DNA of 64,000 bases from Strigamia acuminata (GCA_949358305.1 OX442319.1:7874001-7938000), one strand, 5' to 3'. Shown: positions 46,310-59,100, counted from the stretch's first letter. Translations and numbers: made by a program. The notes: generated from the sequence alone by a model not told the origin.

Positions 46310-49300
46310 ATGGCAGAACCTACAATGAGAGATCTTCTAACTGAGGATCAAATCGAAGTGCAACAACAACGTTGGGAATCGCAAGTCACTGCAATGAATC
46401 ATTTGTTGTCTATATCGGAGAAGACAGCAGATCCAGGAGAACTGGAAGCGCTGGTGCAAACTGCGAACCCAAAAGAAACGAGAATAGTTGGTGCTTTGAA
46501 TGATCTACAGGAATATTCGGACCACGGCTATTATCTAGAATGCATTGACAAGCTTGAGACTATGCAAGCAAGAGTGGATCTTCTTCGCACGAGATACGAA
46601 ATTTCAAAGCGATCACTTCCAACTTTGGGAGGAAGATTAAATACGTCGACAAGCTCAAACCAGAATACAACCTTGAACGCGACAGCAACGTTTAGAAAAA
46701 ATTCGAAGCTGCCCAAACTGGATTCCGTAAAATTTGACGGAGATATTTTGAAGTACAGAACATTCAAAAGCAACTTCGAGACCTCCGTACACAAGGATCC
46801 AGACCTGAGTAACATTGAAAAACTCCAGTATTTACAAACTATGTGTACTGGAGAAGCGGCAATTCTCATCTCAACTTTTCCCCTGATCGAGGAATCCTAT
46901 GACCTTGCAAGAGAAGAACTCGAAAGACATTTTGGTGATGAGGATGCACAACAAACTGCGTTAATAAAATCAATTCGAGAATTAAAGGTGGTTTCGAGTA
47001 TTTATCCAACAAAAGCGATAAAAACAAACTTGACCAAGATTTCTGCGACTATTAGACTTTTAGAGCAACTTAAAATTCCTATTCAGACTTCCGGAGCCTT
47101 CTTATTGCCAGACATAATTAGCAAGTTTCCAACTTCAATGGCATTAAGATTTTACCAGGTTCACGGAATTCAAAATAAGAACATTGTTACGTTGCTCAAT
47201 TTCTTTGTGAATGAAGTTGCGATGGCCGAACGAACTGAAAGCGTTTCTGAAAAATCGAAAAAAGACAAGAATGAAAAATCTGAAGTGGAGAAACCGAAAG
47301 TGAAAGGTTCAATGACCACGTGCGCAGCTACTCAAGACGCCAAGCAGTCTACTAGTGCCAAAACAAAGAATGAAACGAAATCTGACAGCAAGAGTGTGCC
47401 TTCAAGGACAAGCAAGTGCATTTTTTGTGATGATGAACATTTAAACGGCTCTTGTAAAAAGGATTTCGAAATCAACGCGAAAATCGAAATAGTAAAGAAA
47501 AACAGACTGTGTTTTAACTGTTTCAGAACTGGACATAGAGTGGGAGACTGCAAGGTCAAATTTTCTTGTAAACATTGTGGTGGGCGACACCACTCCACAA
47601 TATGCAAAAAATCCAAGGTGAAGAATTCAACGAGCGCTGCGGAGAAGCCGAAGGAGCCACAAGTAACAACACATGTTTCATGCGCAATCTCGACGACTCT
47701 ACAACTAATGATATTCACCGCGGACCTCAAAACAAAATCAGGAGGAACTCACAGCATTCGAGGGATGATTGATCCGGGAAGCCATCGATCGTTCATCACA
47801 AAAGAATTTGTTGAAAGACTGAAACTGAAAAAATGCGGCAGTGTCTCTGCCACCACACAGAGATTCAACGACTCGTTTCCAGCAGCCACGGACTATGATG
47901 TGTTTAATGTCACATTGCAAAGTAAAAATGACACTCAAGATTTGAAACTTTCAATGCTTTCTGTGGAAAATTTGCCACGAGTGCAGGGCATTCTTAACTC
48001 ATCAATAATAGACAAGGTGAAGAAGTTAAACCTTGAACTTGCTGAAGACCTACCAGCTAAGACTTCTCAAATCGACGTGCTTTTAGGAGTCGACGTGTGG
48101 TGGAAGGTCGTTAAGGACGGCAAGAAAAAAGTAAACGCAGATCTTGGATTAATAAATACAATTTTTGGTTGGGTCTTGTCCGGAGCGGCGGGGAACACCA
48201 ATTTATTCGAAGATGAGGAAGAATTGACAACATGTTGCAACACATGCGACTTAGACATCCAAGAAAAATTGGACAAACTGTGGAACTTGGAAGCAATCGG
48301 AATAAATGCGGGAGAAAAAGAATCCGACTTTATTCGCGATCGATTCGAATCAACTACGAAGCGTCTAGACGATGGACGTTATGAAGTCATGCTGCCATTC
48401 AACGGACAGGAAGTCGACTTGGAGTCCAATTGGGAATTGGCCATGAATCAACTGGCCAACACGCTCAAAAGAATAGATGCCAACGAGGACTACAAAAAAC
48501 GTTACGACGAGTCCATGTGGCAGTATATTCACGAAAATCACGCGGAGGAAGTCCCAAAAGAAGAGCGTTTTCTGAAGAAAGGAACATACAATATACCTCA
48601 CCATCCTGTAATCAAGGAGGATCGAGACACGACGAAATTTCGAGTAGTGTTCAACGCGTCTTCATCCAAGAAGGGGAAACTTTCCCTCAATGACTGTTTA
48701 TTTCCGGGACCCTCCCTTAATCCAGACTTAATACTCGTTATTGTGAGATTCCGTCTCTATTGTATTCCAATAATAGCAGACATTAAGCAAGCGTTTCTCC
48801 AGGTTATGATCAACCCAACTCAAACAAACTTTTTACGTTTTTTGTGGGTCGCTCGTGACTATTTCAAAGAGCCATACTCATGGCAAAATTTGTGGAATAA
48901 TCTAATGGTTCTGCGAATGATTGTCGTGCCATTTGGCGTCATTTCTTCTCCATTCCTCTTGTGTGCGACGATTAGGAAACAAGCGAAACAATTTGAAGAA
49001 ACTCATGCAAAAGAAGTCGACGCACTCGATGATGGAATCTTCATGGATGATTTGACGTCAGGAGGAGATTTTACAGCCGACACAACATCACATTGCGAGA
49101 AACTGAAAATGATATTAGACGACGGAAAGCTTCCCCTCGTGAAGTGGGCGACCTCAAGCAAGGACGTCTTCAACAATTTGAAAAAAGAAGGTTTTCATAT
49201 GCGAGGAGAGGAGTTTTCGGACTTAGGAATTATAAAAATGCTTGGAATATTGTGGAACACGGCAGAAGATGTCATGATGTTTAACATTCCGACAATTGAA

Positions 49301-51550
49301 AAAATTCCGAATACGAAGCGAGAAGTTGTTTCATTAATGGCTTCCATATTCGATCCAATGGGACTCATTGCTCCTGTTGTGCTTCAAATGAAACTGCTAG
49401 TTCAAGCAATCTGGATTAGAACAAAAAACTGGGATGAAAAGATTCTTGACTCAGAGAAAAAAGAAGTCGAAGAATGGAGTCAAGACATACAAAAATTGAA
49501 AGAATTGAAAGTACAACGTTGGCTGCAGACTTATTCCGGTCAAGACATCACTTTAGAAGTTTTCTGTGACGCAAGCACAAAGGCATTTGGCTGTTCAATT
49601 TTTGTCGTCAATCTGGAGGGCAAAAGAACTTTATTGTTGAGTAAATGTCGTATTGCGCCGACGAAAAAAGTAACTCTTCCTCGACTTGAATTAACTGCAG
49701 CAGTGGTTGGAGTGCGAATGACCAAGTACCTGTTAGAAAACTTTCTTCCCGGGTACCCAGTCACTGAAGTGCGATACTACTCGGACTCCACCATAACTTT
49801 AGCATGGATAAATTCGGACAAGAACGTATGGAAGCCATACGTCTCGAACCGTGTGCAAGAAATTATTTCTTCCACCAAACCCGAACAATGGTCTCACGTA
49901 CCAACGGAATTTAACCCAGCAGATTTATTGACTCGACCACATAACTCAAAAACATTGATGCAAAATAAACTTTGGTGGTTTGGAGTTGATGTCTCAAAAC
50001 TAGAAAAAACAGAAATTATACAAGAGATTCTTCCAGAAGAGGAACGAAAAATTGTAGTGATGACTATTCAAGTTAAGGAAAGTTTTATTGGACAATTTTT
50101 CAAACGTTTCCGGAATTACAACAAACTTTTGAGAGTTTTTTCGTATATTTTGCGATGGAAAAACAAACTTTTGCGCGGTGAGCCTCTCTCGCCACTCGAG
50201 TTAGAGGACAACCAATTGAAGATCCTGCAGTTTTCTCAGAAATTACATTTTTCTGAGGAGATTGATGATGTGAAAAACAAAAGAAAACTGTCTAAACATT
50301 CCACCCTACGCAATTTCGAGCTCTTCATTGACGAGGACGGATTACTTCGACTTCGTAGCCGCTTGAAAAAATCTTTATTGACATTTGATGAAGTGTATCC
50401 AATTATTTTGCATTATGATAGTTGGATAACAAGACTGTTAATTAAAAAAGTGCATTTGGAGTTGCTTCACGGTGACATAAGCGAAACTTTGTATCACCTA
50501 CGCGAACAATTTTGGATTATAAGAGGACGAAGAACTATACAAACAGTTATTCGAGAATGTGAGATTTGCCGACGAGGAAAACTTGCACGCAACAACCCTT
50601 CAACGGGTGACCTTCCTGCTGAACGTGTGACACCAGCGGCGCCATTTCAAAACACCGGAGTTGACCACTTGGGTCCCATTTATGTCGGCAGCAACAAGAA
50701 AGAAAAGAAAAAAGTTTATATCCTGCTTTTCACGTGTATGGTGACCCGATCCCTACATTTAGAAGTATCAGAGGACCTTTCTGTGCCAAAGTTTTTGCTA
50801 GCGATGAGAAGATTTGGGGCACGCCACGGATACCCCGGGAAGATTTTCTCTGACAACAGTAAGACGTTTGAGCGCGGAAGCCTCGAATTACAATCATGGG
50901 GGAAACTCATCGGTCATTCAGATGTGAAAACTTTCCTATCCGAAAAGAGAGTGCTTTGGACTTTCATCCCACCGCTGTCTCCATGGATGGGCGGAGCGTG
51001 GGAGCGCTTAGTCCGCTCAGTAAAAGATAAACTTCGAAAAACTTTGTTGCGCAGCACTGTAGACTTGGAAACTCTCCAAACATTGGTCTTGGAAATAAGT
51101 TCAGTGCTAAATTCCCGACCCTTAAGTTACGTCCCAGACAGTGTAGATGGTGGTAGAATTTTGGCACCTGAAAACTTTCTAACAGGAGGCATGCCAAAAT
51201 ACGTAATAAACAAACAACTGAGTGCAATTCAAAAATCAGATTTAAGAAAACTGGACATTAAACGACGCCAATTTATTTGGGAGTTCTGGAAAATTTGGAA
51301 AAAGAGTTACCTCATGCAATTGAGGAATTTTTATGAATCCAAAGGTGATAAGTTCTTCAAAAACCCTAAAGTAGACCAAATAGTGCTTCTAGAAAAAATG
51401 GGTACTAACCCATATTTTTGGCCACTTGCCAGGATAAAAGAAATTTTTCCCGGTGAGGATGGTCAAATCCGTGTGATAAAAGTTGTGCTACCCGATGGAC
51501 GTGAGTTGAAAAGGTCAGTCAAGCATGTGAGAGCCCTAGAACTTGAGTGA
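46310..51550 (+). CDS. BEL/Pao gag-pol polyprotein, copy 2 (1746 aa)
   Basis: Same protein as 1535-6775, same length, with only about a dozen amino-acid differences that I count. Examples are N for T in the N-terminal TATPKET stretch, V for A before SRTSK, D for E in CIFCDEEH, K for E and S for N after the zinc fingers, F for S near NDSSPAATD, and S for N in IGHNDV. The protease motif is again D488-P489-G490. RT (FMDDL near 912), RNase H (CDAS near 1083) and the integrase triad D1452, D1515, E1565 are kept. DNA differences are not even: a patch at about 47630-47890 has many synonymous changes. No stop or frameshift is seen. Confidence 0.96.
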   Translation: MAEPTMRDLLTEDQIEVQQQRWESQVTAMNHLLSISEKTADPGELEALVQTANPKETRIVGALNDLQEYSDHGYYLECIDKLETMQARVDLLRTRYEISKRSLPTLGGRLNTSTSSNQNTTLNATATFRKNSKLPKLDSVKFDGDILKYRTFKSNFETSVHKDPDLSNIEKLQYLQTMCTGEAAILISTFPLIEESYDLAREELERHFGDEDAQQTALIKSIRELKVVSSIYPTKAIKTNLTKISATIRLLEQLKIPIQTSGAFLLPDIISKFPTSMALRFYQVHGIQNKNIVTLLNFFVNEVAMAERTESVSEKSKKDKNEKSEVEKPKVKGSMTTCAATQDAKQSTSAKTKNETKSDSKSVPSRTSKCIFCDDEHLNGSCKKDFEINAKIEIVKKNRLCFNCFRTGHRVGDCKVKFSCKHCGGRHHSTICKKSKVKNSTSAAEKPKEPQVTTHVSCAISTTLQLMIFTADLKTKSGGTHSIRGMIDPGSHRSFITKEFVERLKLKKCGSVSATTQRFNDSFPAATDYDVFNVTLQSKNDTQDLKLSMLSVENLPRVQGILNSSIIDKVKKLNLELAEDLPAKTSQIDVLLGVDVWWKVVKDGKKKVNADLGLINTIFGWVLSGAAGNTNLFEDEEELTTCCNTCDLDIQEKLDKLWNLEAIGINAGEKESDFIRDRFESTTKRLDDGRYEVMLPFNGQEVDLESNWELAMNQLANTLKRIDANEDYKKRYDESMWQYIHENHAEEVPKEERFLKKGTYNIPHHPVIKEDRDTTKFRVVFNASSSKKGKLSLNDCLFPGPSLNPDLILVIVRFRLYCIPIIADIKQAFLQVMINPTQTNFLRFLWVARDYFKEPYSWQNLWNNLMVLRMIVVPFGVISSPFLLCATIRKQAKQFEETHAKEVDALDDGIFMDDLTSGGDFTADTTSHCEKLKMILDDGKLPLVKWATSSKDVFNNLKKEGFHMRGEEFSDLGIIKMLGILWNTAEDVMMFNIPTIEKIPNTKREVVSLMASIFDPMGLIAPVVLQMKLLVQAIWIRTKNWDEKILDSEKKEVEEWSQDIQKLKELKVQRWLQTYSGQDITLEVFCDASTKAFGCSIFVVNLEGKRTLLLSKCRIAPTKKVTLPRLELTAAVVGVRMTKYLLENFLPGYPVTEVRYYSDSTITLAWINSDKNVWKPYVSNRVQEIISSTKPEQWSHVPTEFNPADLLTRPHNSKTLMQNKLWWFGVDVSKLEKTEIIQEILPEEERKIVVMTIQVKESFIGQFFKRFRNYNKLLRVFSYILRWKNKLLRGEPLSPLELEDNQLKILQFSQKLHFSEEIDDVKNKRKLSKHSTLRNFELFIDEDGLLRLRSRLKKSLLTFDEVYPIILHYDSWITRLLIKKVHLELLHGDISETLYHLREQFWIIRGRRTIQTVIRECEICRRGKLARNNPSTGDLPAERVTPAAPFQNTGVDHLGPIYVGSNKKEKKKVYILLFTCMVTRSLHLEVSEDLSVPKFLLAMRRFGARHGYPGKIFSDNSKTFERGSLELQSWGKLIGHSDVKTFLSEKRVLWTFIPPLSPWMGGAWERLVRSVKDKLRKTLLRSTVDLETLQTLVLEISSVLNSRPLSYVPDSVDGGRILAPENFLTGGMPKYVINKQLSAIQKSDLRKLDIKRRQFIWEFWKIWKKSYLMQLRNFYESKGDKFFKNPKVDQIVLLEKMGTNPYFWPLARIKEIFPGEDGQIRVIKVVLPDGRELKRSVKHVRALELE

Positions 51551-51609
51551 TTTTTCTTTTGTGATTTTTTGCGTGGTTCTCCATCTCTGTCCTCTCGCCG
51601 GCAATTCGC
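51551..51609 (+). other. BEL copy 2: 3' untranslated region without a polypurine tract
   Basis: Fifty-nine bases before the 3' LTR, T/C-rich in the sense strand. TCTCTGTCCTCTC (51584-51596) is the inverse of the purine 13-mer before the ATG. Confidence 0.6.
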
Positions 51610-53132
51610 TGTTGCAAGACAGCGTAGAAATTGTTGTGCTATTTTATTGTCAATATTTTTACCATTTACTTTGAGTTGATTAAAATCTTTAAGTGTTTTA
51701 ATTTCCTTTGCCTAATTGGTATTTTTCACTTTTCAGATTTTTTTATTGCTTATTAAAGTGTTTTGACTTGATTTTTATTCATACTTTTCAATATTCAGTA
51801 ATGTTTATGCTTTGTATTGATTTCAAATATCCTATTCCGTGCATTTATTGACTTATTCACTTGTTTTTTGAGAGTTTGTGTTGATTCCGAACTGTTTTGG
51901 TGCAAATTTCGTTACCTAGCATACAATTGCGATGCTAGTGACGTCATTTTTCTGTTTCCCGTAAAGTTACGGTTCCGCCTTCTAACCTTTTGTTTAGTAC
52001 TTTTCAAATCACTTGGAATTTTATTAAGCATTCGTTTAGACTAATTCAAGCATGCTCTTTCTATCTAGATGCATCAAAACTGCTTTGGAAGTTCCGTTTG
52101 ATTGGTTTGAACGTTCGTTTCCGTCTGCCATAAAAGCGCAGCCGGGAATGTTCGTTTGGCCGATAAATTCGTATTTATTCAATCTGTGTATTTTATTCCG
52201 ATGTTTTGTGAAGAGAATTGATAATTATTCTTATAATTTAATCGATACTTTTTTGATTATTTACATTTAGTGTTTTTACATTCATTTTACGTGTAGTTTT
52301 GCCGCCGATGTTATGTTCGCCGGTCGCCATGTTTGTCCCAAGCGACGATTACACAATGTAACCGTTATTTTTGTATTTTATATCACATAATTTGCATTTA
52401 CTATTACATTGCGTTATTATTCAGTATGTATTCTTTGATAATTTTGTGCTTTTGTACCGATCGAAATTCAAATGTGATCGTTATGTAATTTTCCTGGTCT
52501 GTGATTGGCTATCGTCAATCCTTTCTTTCCGAGATCGGTTTATTGCTAATATCTCATTGTTTAACGTGTTTTTTGACATTGTTGTGATTAGCTTTTTTGT
52601 TCACCGCATTCTTGTGGTCATTTCAATGTATTTCAATGTATTTTTAATGCATTTTTTAGCAAATGCCAACTTTGCCGTAATCTTGTTTCCTCCGTTACCA
52701 TGGTAACGGAATCTTTCGTGTATCTGTATTTCGCCGCTATCGGCCTGGCGCGTGCCATATTCGGTACTGCGCATGTGCGGTTCTCTAAGAACCAATCTAA
52801 TTGCTGTAATTTCTTCAGTTATTAACCAACCTTTGAATAAATGTGTTGTGTTTTATTAGCTCTTGTTTTAGGTTTATTTTCAAACACATTCAATGTGTAG
52901 TGAGTAGTTTAAAAATTCTGAGGCCAACTTATGTTTCTGCCACCTATTGGATACTTGGTGCAGGTGTTCTCCACATTGTTCCAGCGGTACAACAATGCCA
53001 TTTGTTGCGGATTTATTGCTCTCCAGTGCGATTTTCGTACTAGCCACGCCATACGACCTTGGGCGAGCTCAAGTGTCTTGAATTTGGATACGCATCGCCA
53101 TTCCTTTCTATCTGTCTTGTTGACCTGCAACA
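51610..53132 (+). repeat. BEL copy 2, 3' LTR (1523 bp)
   Basis: As the 5' LTR, but with one 39-bp unit instead of two (near 52310-52335). X-box at 52692-52709, CRE at 51939-51946, AATAAA at 52836-52841. Satellite resumes at 53133 with AAGT. Confidence 0.95.
52692..52709. promoter_or_regulatory. Perfect RFX-type X-box palindrome in BEL LTR
   Basis: Fourth copy of the palindrome, unchanged, in the 3' LTR of copy 2. Confidence 0.5.
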
Positions 53133-56100
53133 AAGTCAACTGCGATGTGAAATAAGCTCAAAATTTTTTTTTCAAAATTTATTGCTTGGGTGTTGCTAAA
53201 ACTTACATTGAAGGCTTCTACTAAGGTTTAAACACTATTTCTAAACATTCAGAGACATTGGTCTTGTGGTGTTTGTGCTAAGTCAACTGTGATGAGATCA
53301 AAAGTCTATTCTCCCAAATCATCGGTTGGATGTTTCTAAAACTTACATTGGAGCCTTCTACTAAGGTTTAAACACTATTTCTGAACATTCAGAGACATTG
53401 GACTTGTGGTGTTTGTGCTAAGTCAACTGCAATGTGAAATGAGCTCAAAATTTTTTTTTCAAAATTTATTGCTTGGGTGTTGCTAAAACTTAGATTGAAG
53501 GCTTCTACTAAGGTTTAAACACTATTTCTGAACATTCAGAGACATTGGTCTTGTGGTGTTTGTGCTAAGTCAACTGCGATGTGAAATGAGCTCAAAATTT
53601 TTTTTTCAAAATTTATTGCTTGGGTGTTGCTAAAACTTAGATTGAAGGCTTCTACTAAGGTTTAAACACTATTTCTGAACATTCAGAGACATTGGTCTTG
53701 TGGTGTTTGTGCTAAGTCAACTGCGATGTGAAATGAGCTCAAAATTTTTTTCTTCAAAATTTAATGCTTGGGTGTTGCTAAAACTTATATTGAAGGCTTC
53801 TACTAAGGTTTAAACACTATTTCTGAACATACAGAGACATTGGACTTGTGGTGTTTGTGCTAAGTAACTGTGATGAGATCAAAAGTCTATTCTCCCAAAT
53901 CATTGCTTGGATGTTGCTAAAACTTACATTGAAGGCTTCTACTAAGGTTTAAACACTATTTCTGAACATTCAGAGACATTGGTCTTGTGGTGTTTGTGCT
54001 AAGTCAACTGTGATGAGATCAAAAGTCTATTCTCCCAAATCATCGGTTGGATGTTTCTAAAACTTACATTGGAGCCTTCTACTAAGGTTTAAACACTATT
54101 TCTGAACATTCAGAGACATTGGTCTTATGGTGTTTGTGCTAAGTCAACTATGATGAGATCAAAAGTCTATTCTCCCAAATCATCGGTTGAATGTTTCTAA
54201 AACTTACATTGGAGCCTTCTACTAAGGTTTAAACACTATTTCTGAACATTCAGAGACATTGGTCTTGTGGTGTTTGTGCTAAGTCAACTGTGATGAGATC
54301 AAAAGTCTATTCTCCCAAATCATCGGTTGGATGTTTCTAAAACTTACATTGGAGCCTTCTACTAAGGTTTAAACACTATTTCTGAACATTCAGAGACATT
54401 GGTCTTGTGGTGTTTGTGCTAAGTCAACTGCGATGTGAAATAAGCTCAAAATTTTTTTTTCAAAGTTTATTGCTTGGGTGTTGCTAAAACTTACATTGAA
54501 GGCTTCTACTAAGGTTTAAACACTATTTCTAAACATTCAGAGACATTGGTCTTGTGGTGTTTGTGCTAAGTCAACTGTGATGAGATCAAAAGTCTATTCT
54601 CCCAAATCATCGGTTGGATGTTTCTAAAACTTACATTGGAGCCTTCTACTAAGGTTTAAACACTATTTCTGAACATTCAGAGACATTGGACTTGTGGTGT
54701 TTGTGCTAAGTCAACTGCGATGTGAAATGAGCTCAAAATTTTTTTTTTTAAATTTATTGCTTAGGTGTTGCTAAAACTTATATTGAAGGCTTCTACTAAG
54801 GTTTAAACACTATTTCTGAACATTCAGAGACATTGGACTTGTGGTGTTTGTGCTAAGTCAACTGTGATGAGATCAAAAGTTTATTCTCCCAAATCATTCG
54901 TTGGATGTTTCTAAAACTTACATTGGAGCCTTCTACTAAGGTTTAAACACTATTTCTGAACATTCAGAGACATTGGTCTTGTGGTGTTTGTGCTAAGTCA
55001 ACTGTGATGAGATCAAAAGTCTATTCTCCCAAATCATCGGTTAAATGTTATAAAACTTACATTGGAGCCTTCTACTAAGGTTTAAACACTATTTCTGAAC
55101 ATTCAGAGACATTGGTCTTGTGGTGTTTGTGCTAAGTCAACTGTGATGAGATCAAAAGTCTATTCTCCCAAATCATCGGTTGGATGTTTCTAAAACTTAC
55201 ATTGGAGCCTTCTACTAAGGTTTAAACACTATTTCTGAACATTCAGAGACATTGGTCTTGTGGTGTTTGTGCTAAGTCAACTGTGATGAGATCAAAAGTC
55301 TATTCTCCCAAATCATTGGTTGGATGTTTCTAAAACTTACATTGGAGCCTTCTACTAAGGTTTAAACACTATTTCTGAACATTCAGAGACATTGGTCTTG
55401 TGGTGTTTGTGCTAAGTCAACTGTGATGAGATCAAAAGTCTATTCTCCCAAATCATCGGTTAAATGTTTCTAAAACCTACATTGGAGCCTTCTACTAAGG
55501 TTTAAACACTATTTCTGAACATTCAGAGACATTGGACTTGTGGTGTTTGTGCTAAGTCAACTGCGATGTGAAATGAGCTCAAAATTTTTTTTTTAAAATT
55601 TATTGCTTAGGTGTTGCTAAAACTTATATTGAAGGCTTCTACTAAGGTTTAAACACTATTTCTGAACATTCAGAGACATTGGACTTGTGGTGTTTGTGCT
55701 AAGTCAACTGTGATGAGATCAAAAGTTTATTCTCCCAAATCATTCGTTGGATGTTTCTAAAACTTACATTGGAGCCTTCTACTAAGGTTTAAACACTATT
55801 TCTGAACATTCAGAGACATTGGTCTTGTGGTGTTTGTGCTAAGTCAACTGTGATGAGATCAAAAGTCTATTCTCCCAAATCATCGGTTAAATGTTATAAA
55901 ACTTACATTGGAGCCTTCTACTAAGGTTTAAACACTATTTCTGAACATTCAGAGACATTGGTCTTGTGGTGTTTGTGCTAAGTCAACTGTGATGAGATCA
56001 AAAGTCTATTCTCCCAAATCATCGGTTGGATGTTTCTAAAACTTACATTGGAGCCTTCTACTAAGGTTTAAACACTATTTCTGAACATTCAGAGACATTG

Positions 56101-59100
56101 GTCTTGTGGTGTTTGTGCTAAGTCAACTGTGATGAGATCAAAAGTCTATTCTCCCAAATCATTGGTTGGATGTTTCTAAAACTTACATTGGAGCCTTCTA
56201 CTAAGGTTTAAACACTATTTCTGAACATTCAGAGACATTGGTCTTGTGGTGTTTGTGCTAAGTCAACTGTGATGAGATCAAAAGTCTATTCTCCCAAATC
56301 ATCGGTTAAATGTTTCTAAAACCTACATTGGAGCCTTCTACTAAGGTTTAAACACTATTTCTGAACATTCAGAGACATTGGTCTTGTGGTGTTTGTGCTA
56401 AGTCAACTGTGATGAGATCAAAAGTCTATTCTCCCAAATCATCGGTTGGATGTTTCTAAAACTTACATTGGAGCCTTCTACTAAGGTTTAAACACTATTT
56501 CTGAACATTCAGAGACATTGGTCTTGTGGTGTTTGTGCTAAGTCAACTGTGATGAGATCAAAAGTCTATTCTCCCAAATCATTGGTTGGATGTTTCTAAA
56601 ACTTACATTGGAGCCTTCTACTAAGGTTTAAACACTATTTCTGAACATTCAGAGACATTGGTCTTGTGGTGTTTGTGCTAAGTCAACTGTGATGAGATCA
56701 AAAGTCTATTCTCCCAAATCATCGGTTAAATGTTTCTAAAACTTACATTGGAGCCTTCTACTAAGGTTTAAACACTATTTCTGAACATTCAGAGACATTG
56801 GTCTTGTGGTGTTTGTGCTAAGTCAACTGTGATGAGATCAAAAGTCTATTCTCCCAAATCATCGGTTGGATGTTTCTAAAACTTACATTGGAGCCTTCTA
56901 CTAAGGTTTAAACACTATTTCTGAACATTCAGAGACATTGGTCTTGTGGTGTTTGTGCTAAGTCAACTGCGATGTGAAATAAGCTCAAAATTTTTTTTTC
57001 AAAGTTTATTGCTTGGGTGTTGCTAAAACTTACATTGAAGGCTTCTACTAAGGTTTAAACACTATTTCTAAACATTCAGAGACATTGGTCTTGTGGTGTT
57101 TGTGCTAAGTCAACTGTGATGAGATCAAAAGTCTATTCTCCCAAATCATCGGTTGGATGTTTCTAAAACTTACATTGGAGCCTTCTACTAAGGTTTAAAC
57201 ACTATTTCTGAACATTCAGAGACATTGGACTTGTGGTGTTTGTGCTAAGTCAACTGCGATGTGAAATGAGCTCAAAATTTTTTTTTTAAAATTTATTGCT
57301 TAGGTGTTGCTAAAACTTATATTGAAGGCTTCTACTAAGGTTTAAACACTATTTCTGAACATTCAGAGACATTGGACTTGTGGTGTTTGTGCTAAGTCAA
57401 CTGTGATGAGATCAAAAGTTTATTCTCCCAAATCATTCGTTGGATGTTTCTAAAACTTACATTGGAGCCTTCTACTAAGGTTTAAACACTATTTCTGAAC
57501 ATTCAGAGACATTGGTCTTGTGGTGTTTGTGCTAAGTCAACTGTGATGAGATCAAAAGTCTATTCTCCCAAATCATCGGTTAAATGTTATAAAACTTACA
57601 TTGGAGCCTTCTACTAAGGTTTAAACACTATTTCTGAACATTCAGAGACATTGGTCTTGTGGTGTTTGTGCTAAGTCAACTGTGATGAGATCAAAAGTCT
57701 ATTCTCCCAAATCATCGGTTGGATGTTTCTAAAACTTACATTGGAGCCTTCTACTAAGGTTTAAACACTATTTCTGAACATTCAGAGACATTGGTCTTGT
57801 GGTGTTTGTGCTAAGTCAACTGTGATGAGATCAAAAGTCTATTCTCCCAAATCATTGGTTGGATGTTTCTAAAACTTACATTGGAGCCTTCTACTAAGGT
57901 TTAAACACTATTTCTGAACATTCAGAGACATTGGTCTTGTGGTGTTTGTGCTAAGTCAACTGTGATGAGATCAAAAGTCTATTCTCCCAAATCATCGGTT
58001 AAATGTTTCTAAAACCTACATTGGAGCCTTCTACTAAGGTTTAAACACTATTTCTGAACATTCAGAGACATTGGTCTTGTGGTGTTTGTGCTAAGTCAAC
58101 TGTGATGAGATCAAAAGTCTATTCTCCCAAATCATCGGTTAAATGTTATAAAACTTACATTGGAGCCTTCTACTAAGGTTTAAACACTATTTCTGAACAT
58201 TCAGAGACATTGGTCTTGTGGTGTTTGTGCTAAGTCAACTGTGATGAGATCAAAAGTCTATTCTCCCAAATCATCGGTTGGATGTTTCTAAAACTTACAT
58301 TGGAGCCTTCTACTAAGGTTTAAACACTATTTCTGAACATTCAGAGACATTGGTCTTGTGGTGTTTGTGCTAAGTCAACTGTGATGAGATCAAAAGTCTA
58401 TTCTCCCAAATCATCGGTTGGATGTTTCTAAAACTTACATTGGAGCCTTCTACTAAGGTTTAAACACTATTTCTGAACATTCAGAGACATTGGTCTTGTG
58501 GTGTTTGTGCTAAGTCAACTGTGATGAGATCAAAAGTCTATTCTCCCAAATCATTGGTTGGATGTTTCTAAAACTTACATTGGAGCCTTCTACTAAGGTT
58601 TAAACACTATTTCTAAACATTCAGAGACATTGGACTTGTGGTGTTTGTGCTAAGTCAACTGCGATGTGAAATGAGCTCAAAATTTTTTTTTTTAAATTTA
58701 TTGCTTAGGTGTTGCTAAAACTTATATTGAAGGCTTCTACTAAGGTTTAAACACTATTTCTGAACATTCAGAGACATTGGACTTGTGGTGTTTGTGCTAA
58801 GTCAACTGTGATGAGATCAAAAGTTTATTCTCCCAAATCATTCGTTGGATGTTTCTAAAACTTACATTGGAGCCTTCTACTAAGGTTTAAACACTATTTC
58901 TGAACATTCAGAGACATTGGTCTTGTGGTGTTTGTGCTAAGTCAACTGTGATGAGATCAAAAGTCTATTCTCCCAAATCATCGGTTAAATGTTATAAAAC
59001 TTACATTGGAGCCTTCTACTAAGGTTTAAACACTATTTCTGAACATTCAGAGACATTGGTCTTGTGGTGTTTGTGCTAAGTCAACTGTGATGAGATCAAA

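Larger units (their letters stand above)
43752..53132 (+). mobile_element. BEL/Pao LTR retrotransposon, copy 2 (complete)
   Basis: Complete element of 9381 bp in the satellite. The target AAGT is duplicated (43748-43751 and 53133-53136), and removing the element restores the monomer GTGCTAAGTCAACTG. LTRs are 1562 and 1523 bp; they differ at about four bases and by a 39-bp tandem-repeat copy. Very similar to copy 1, which lies in the opposite orientation. Confidence 0.96.
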
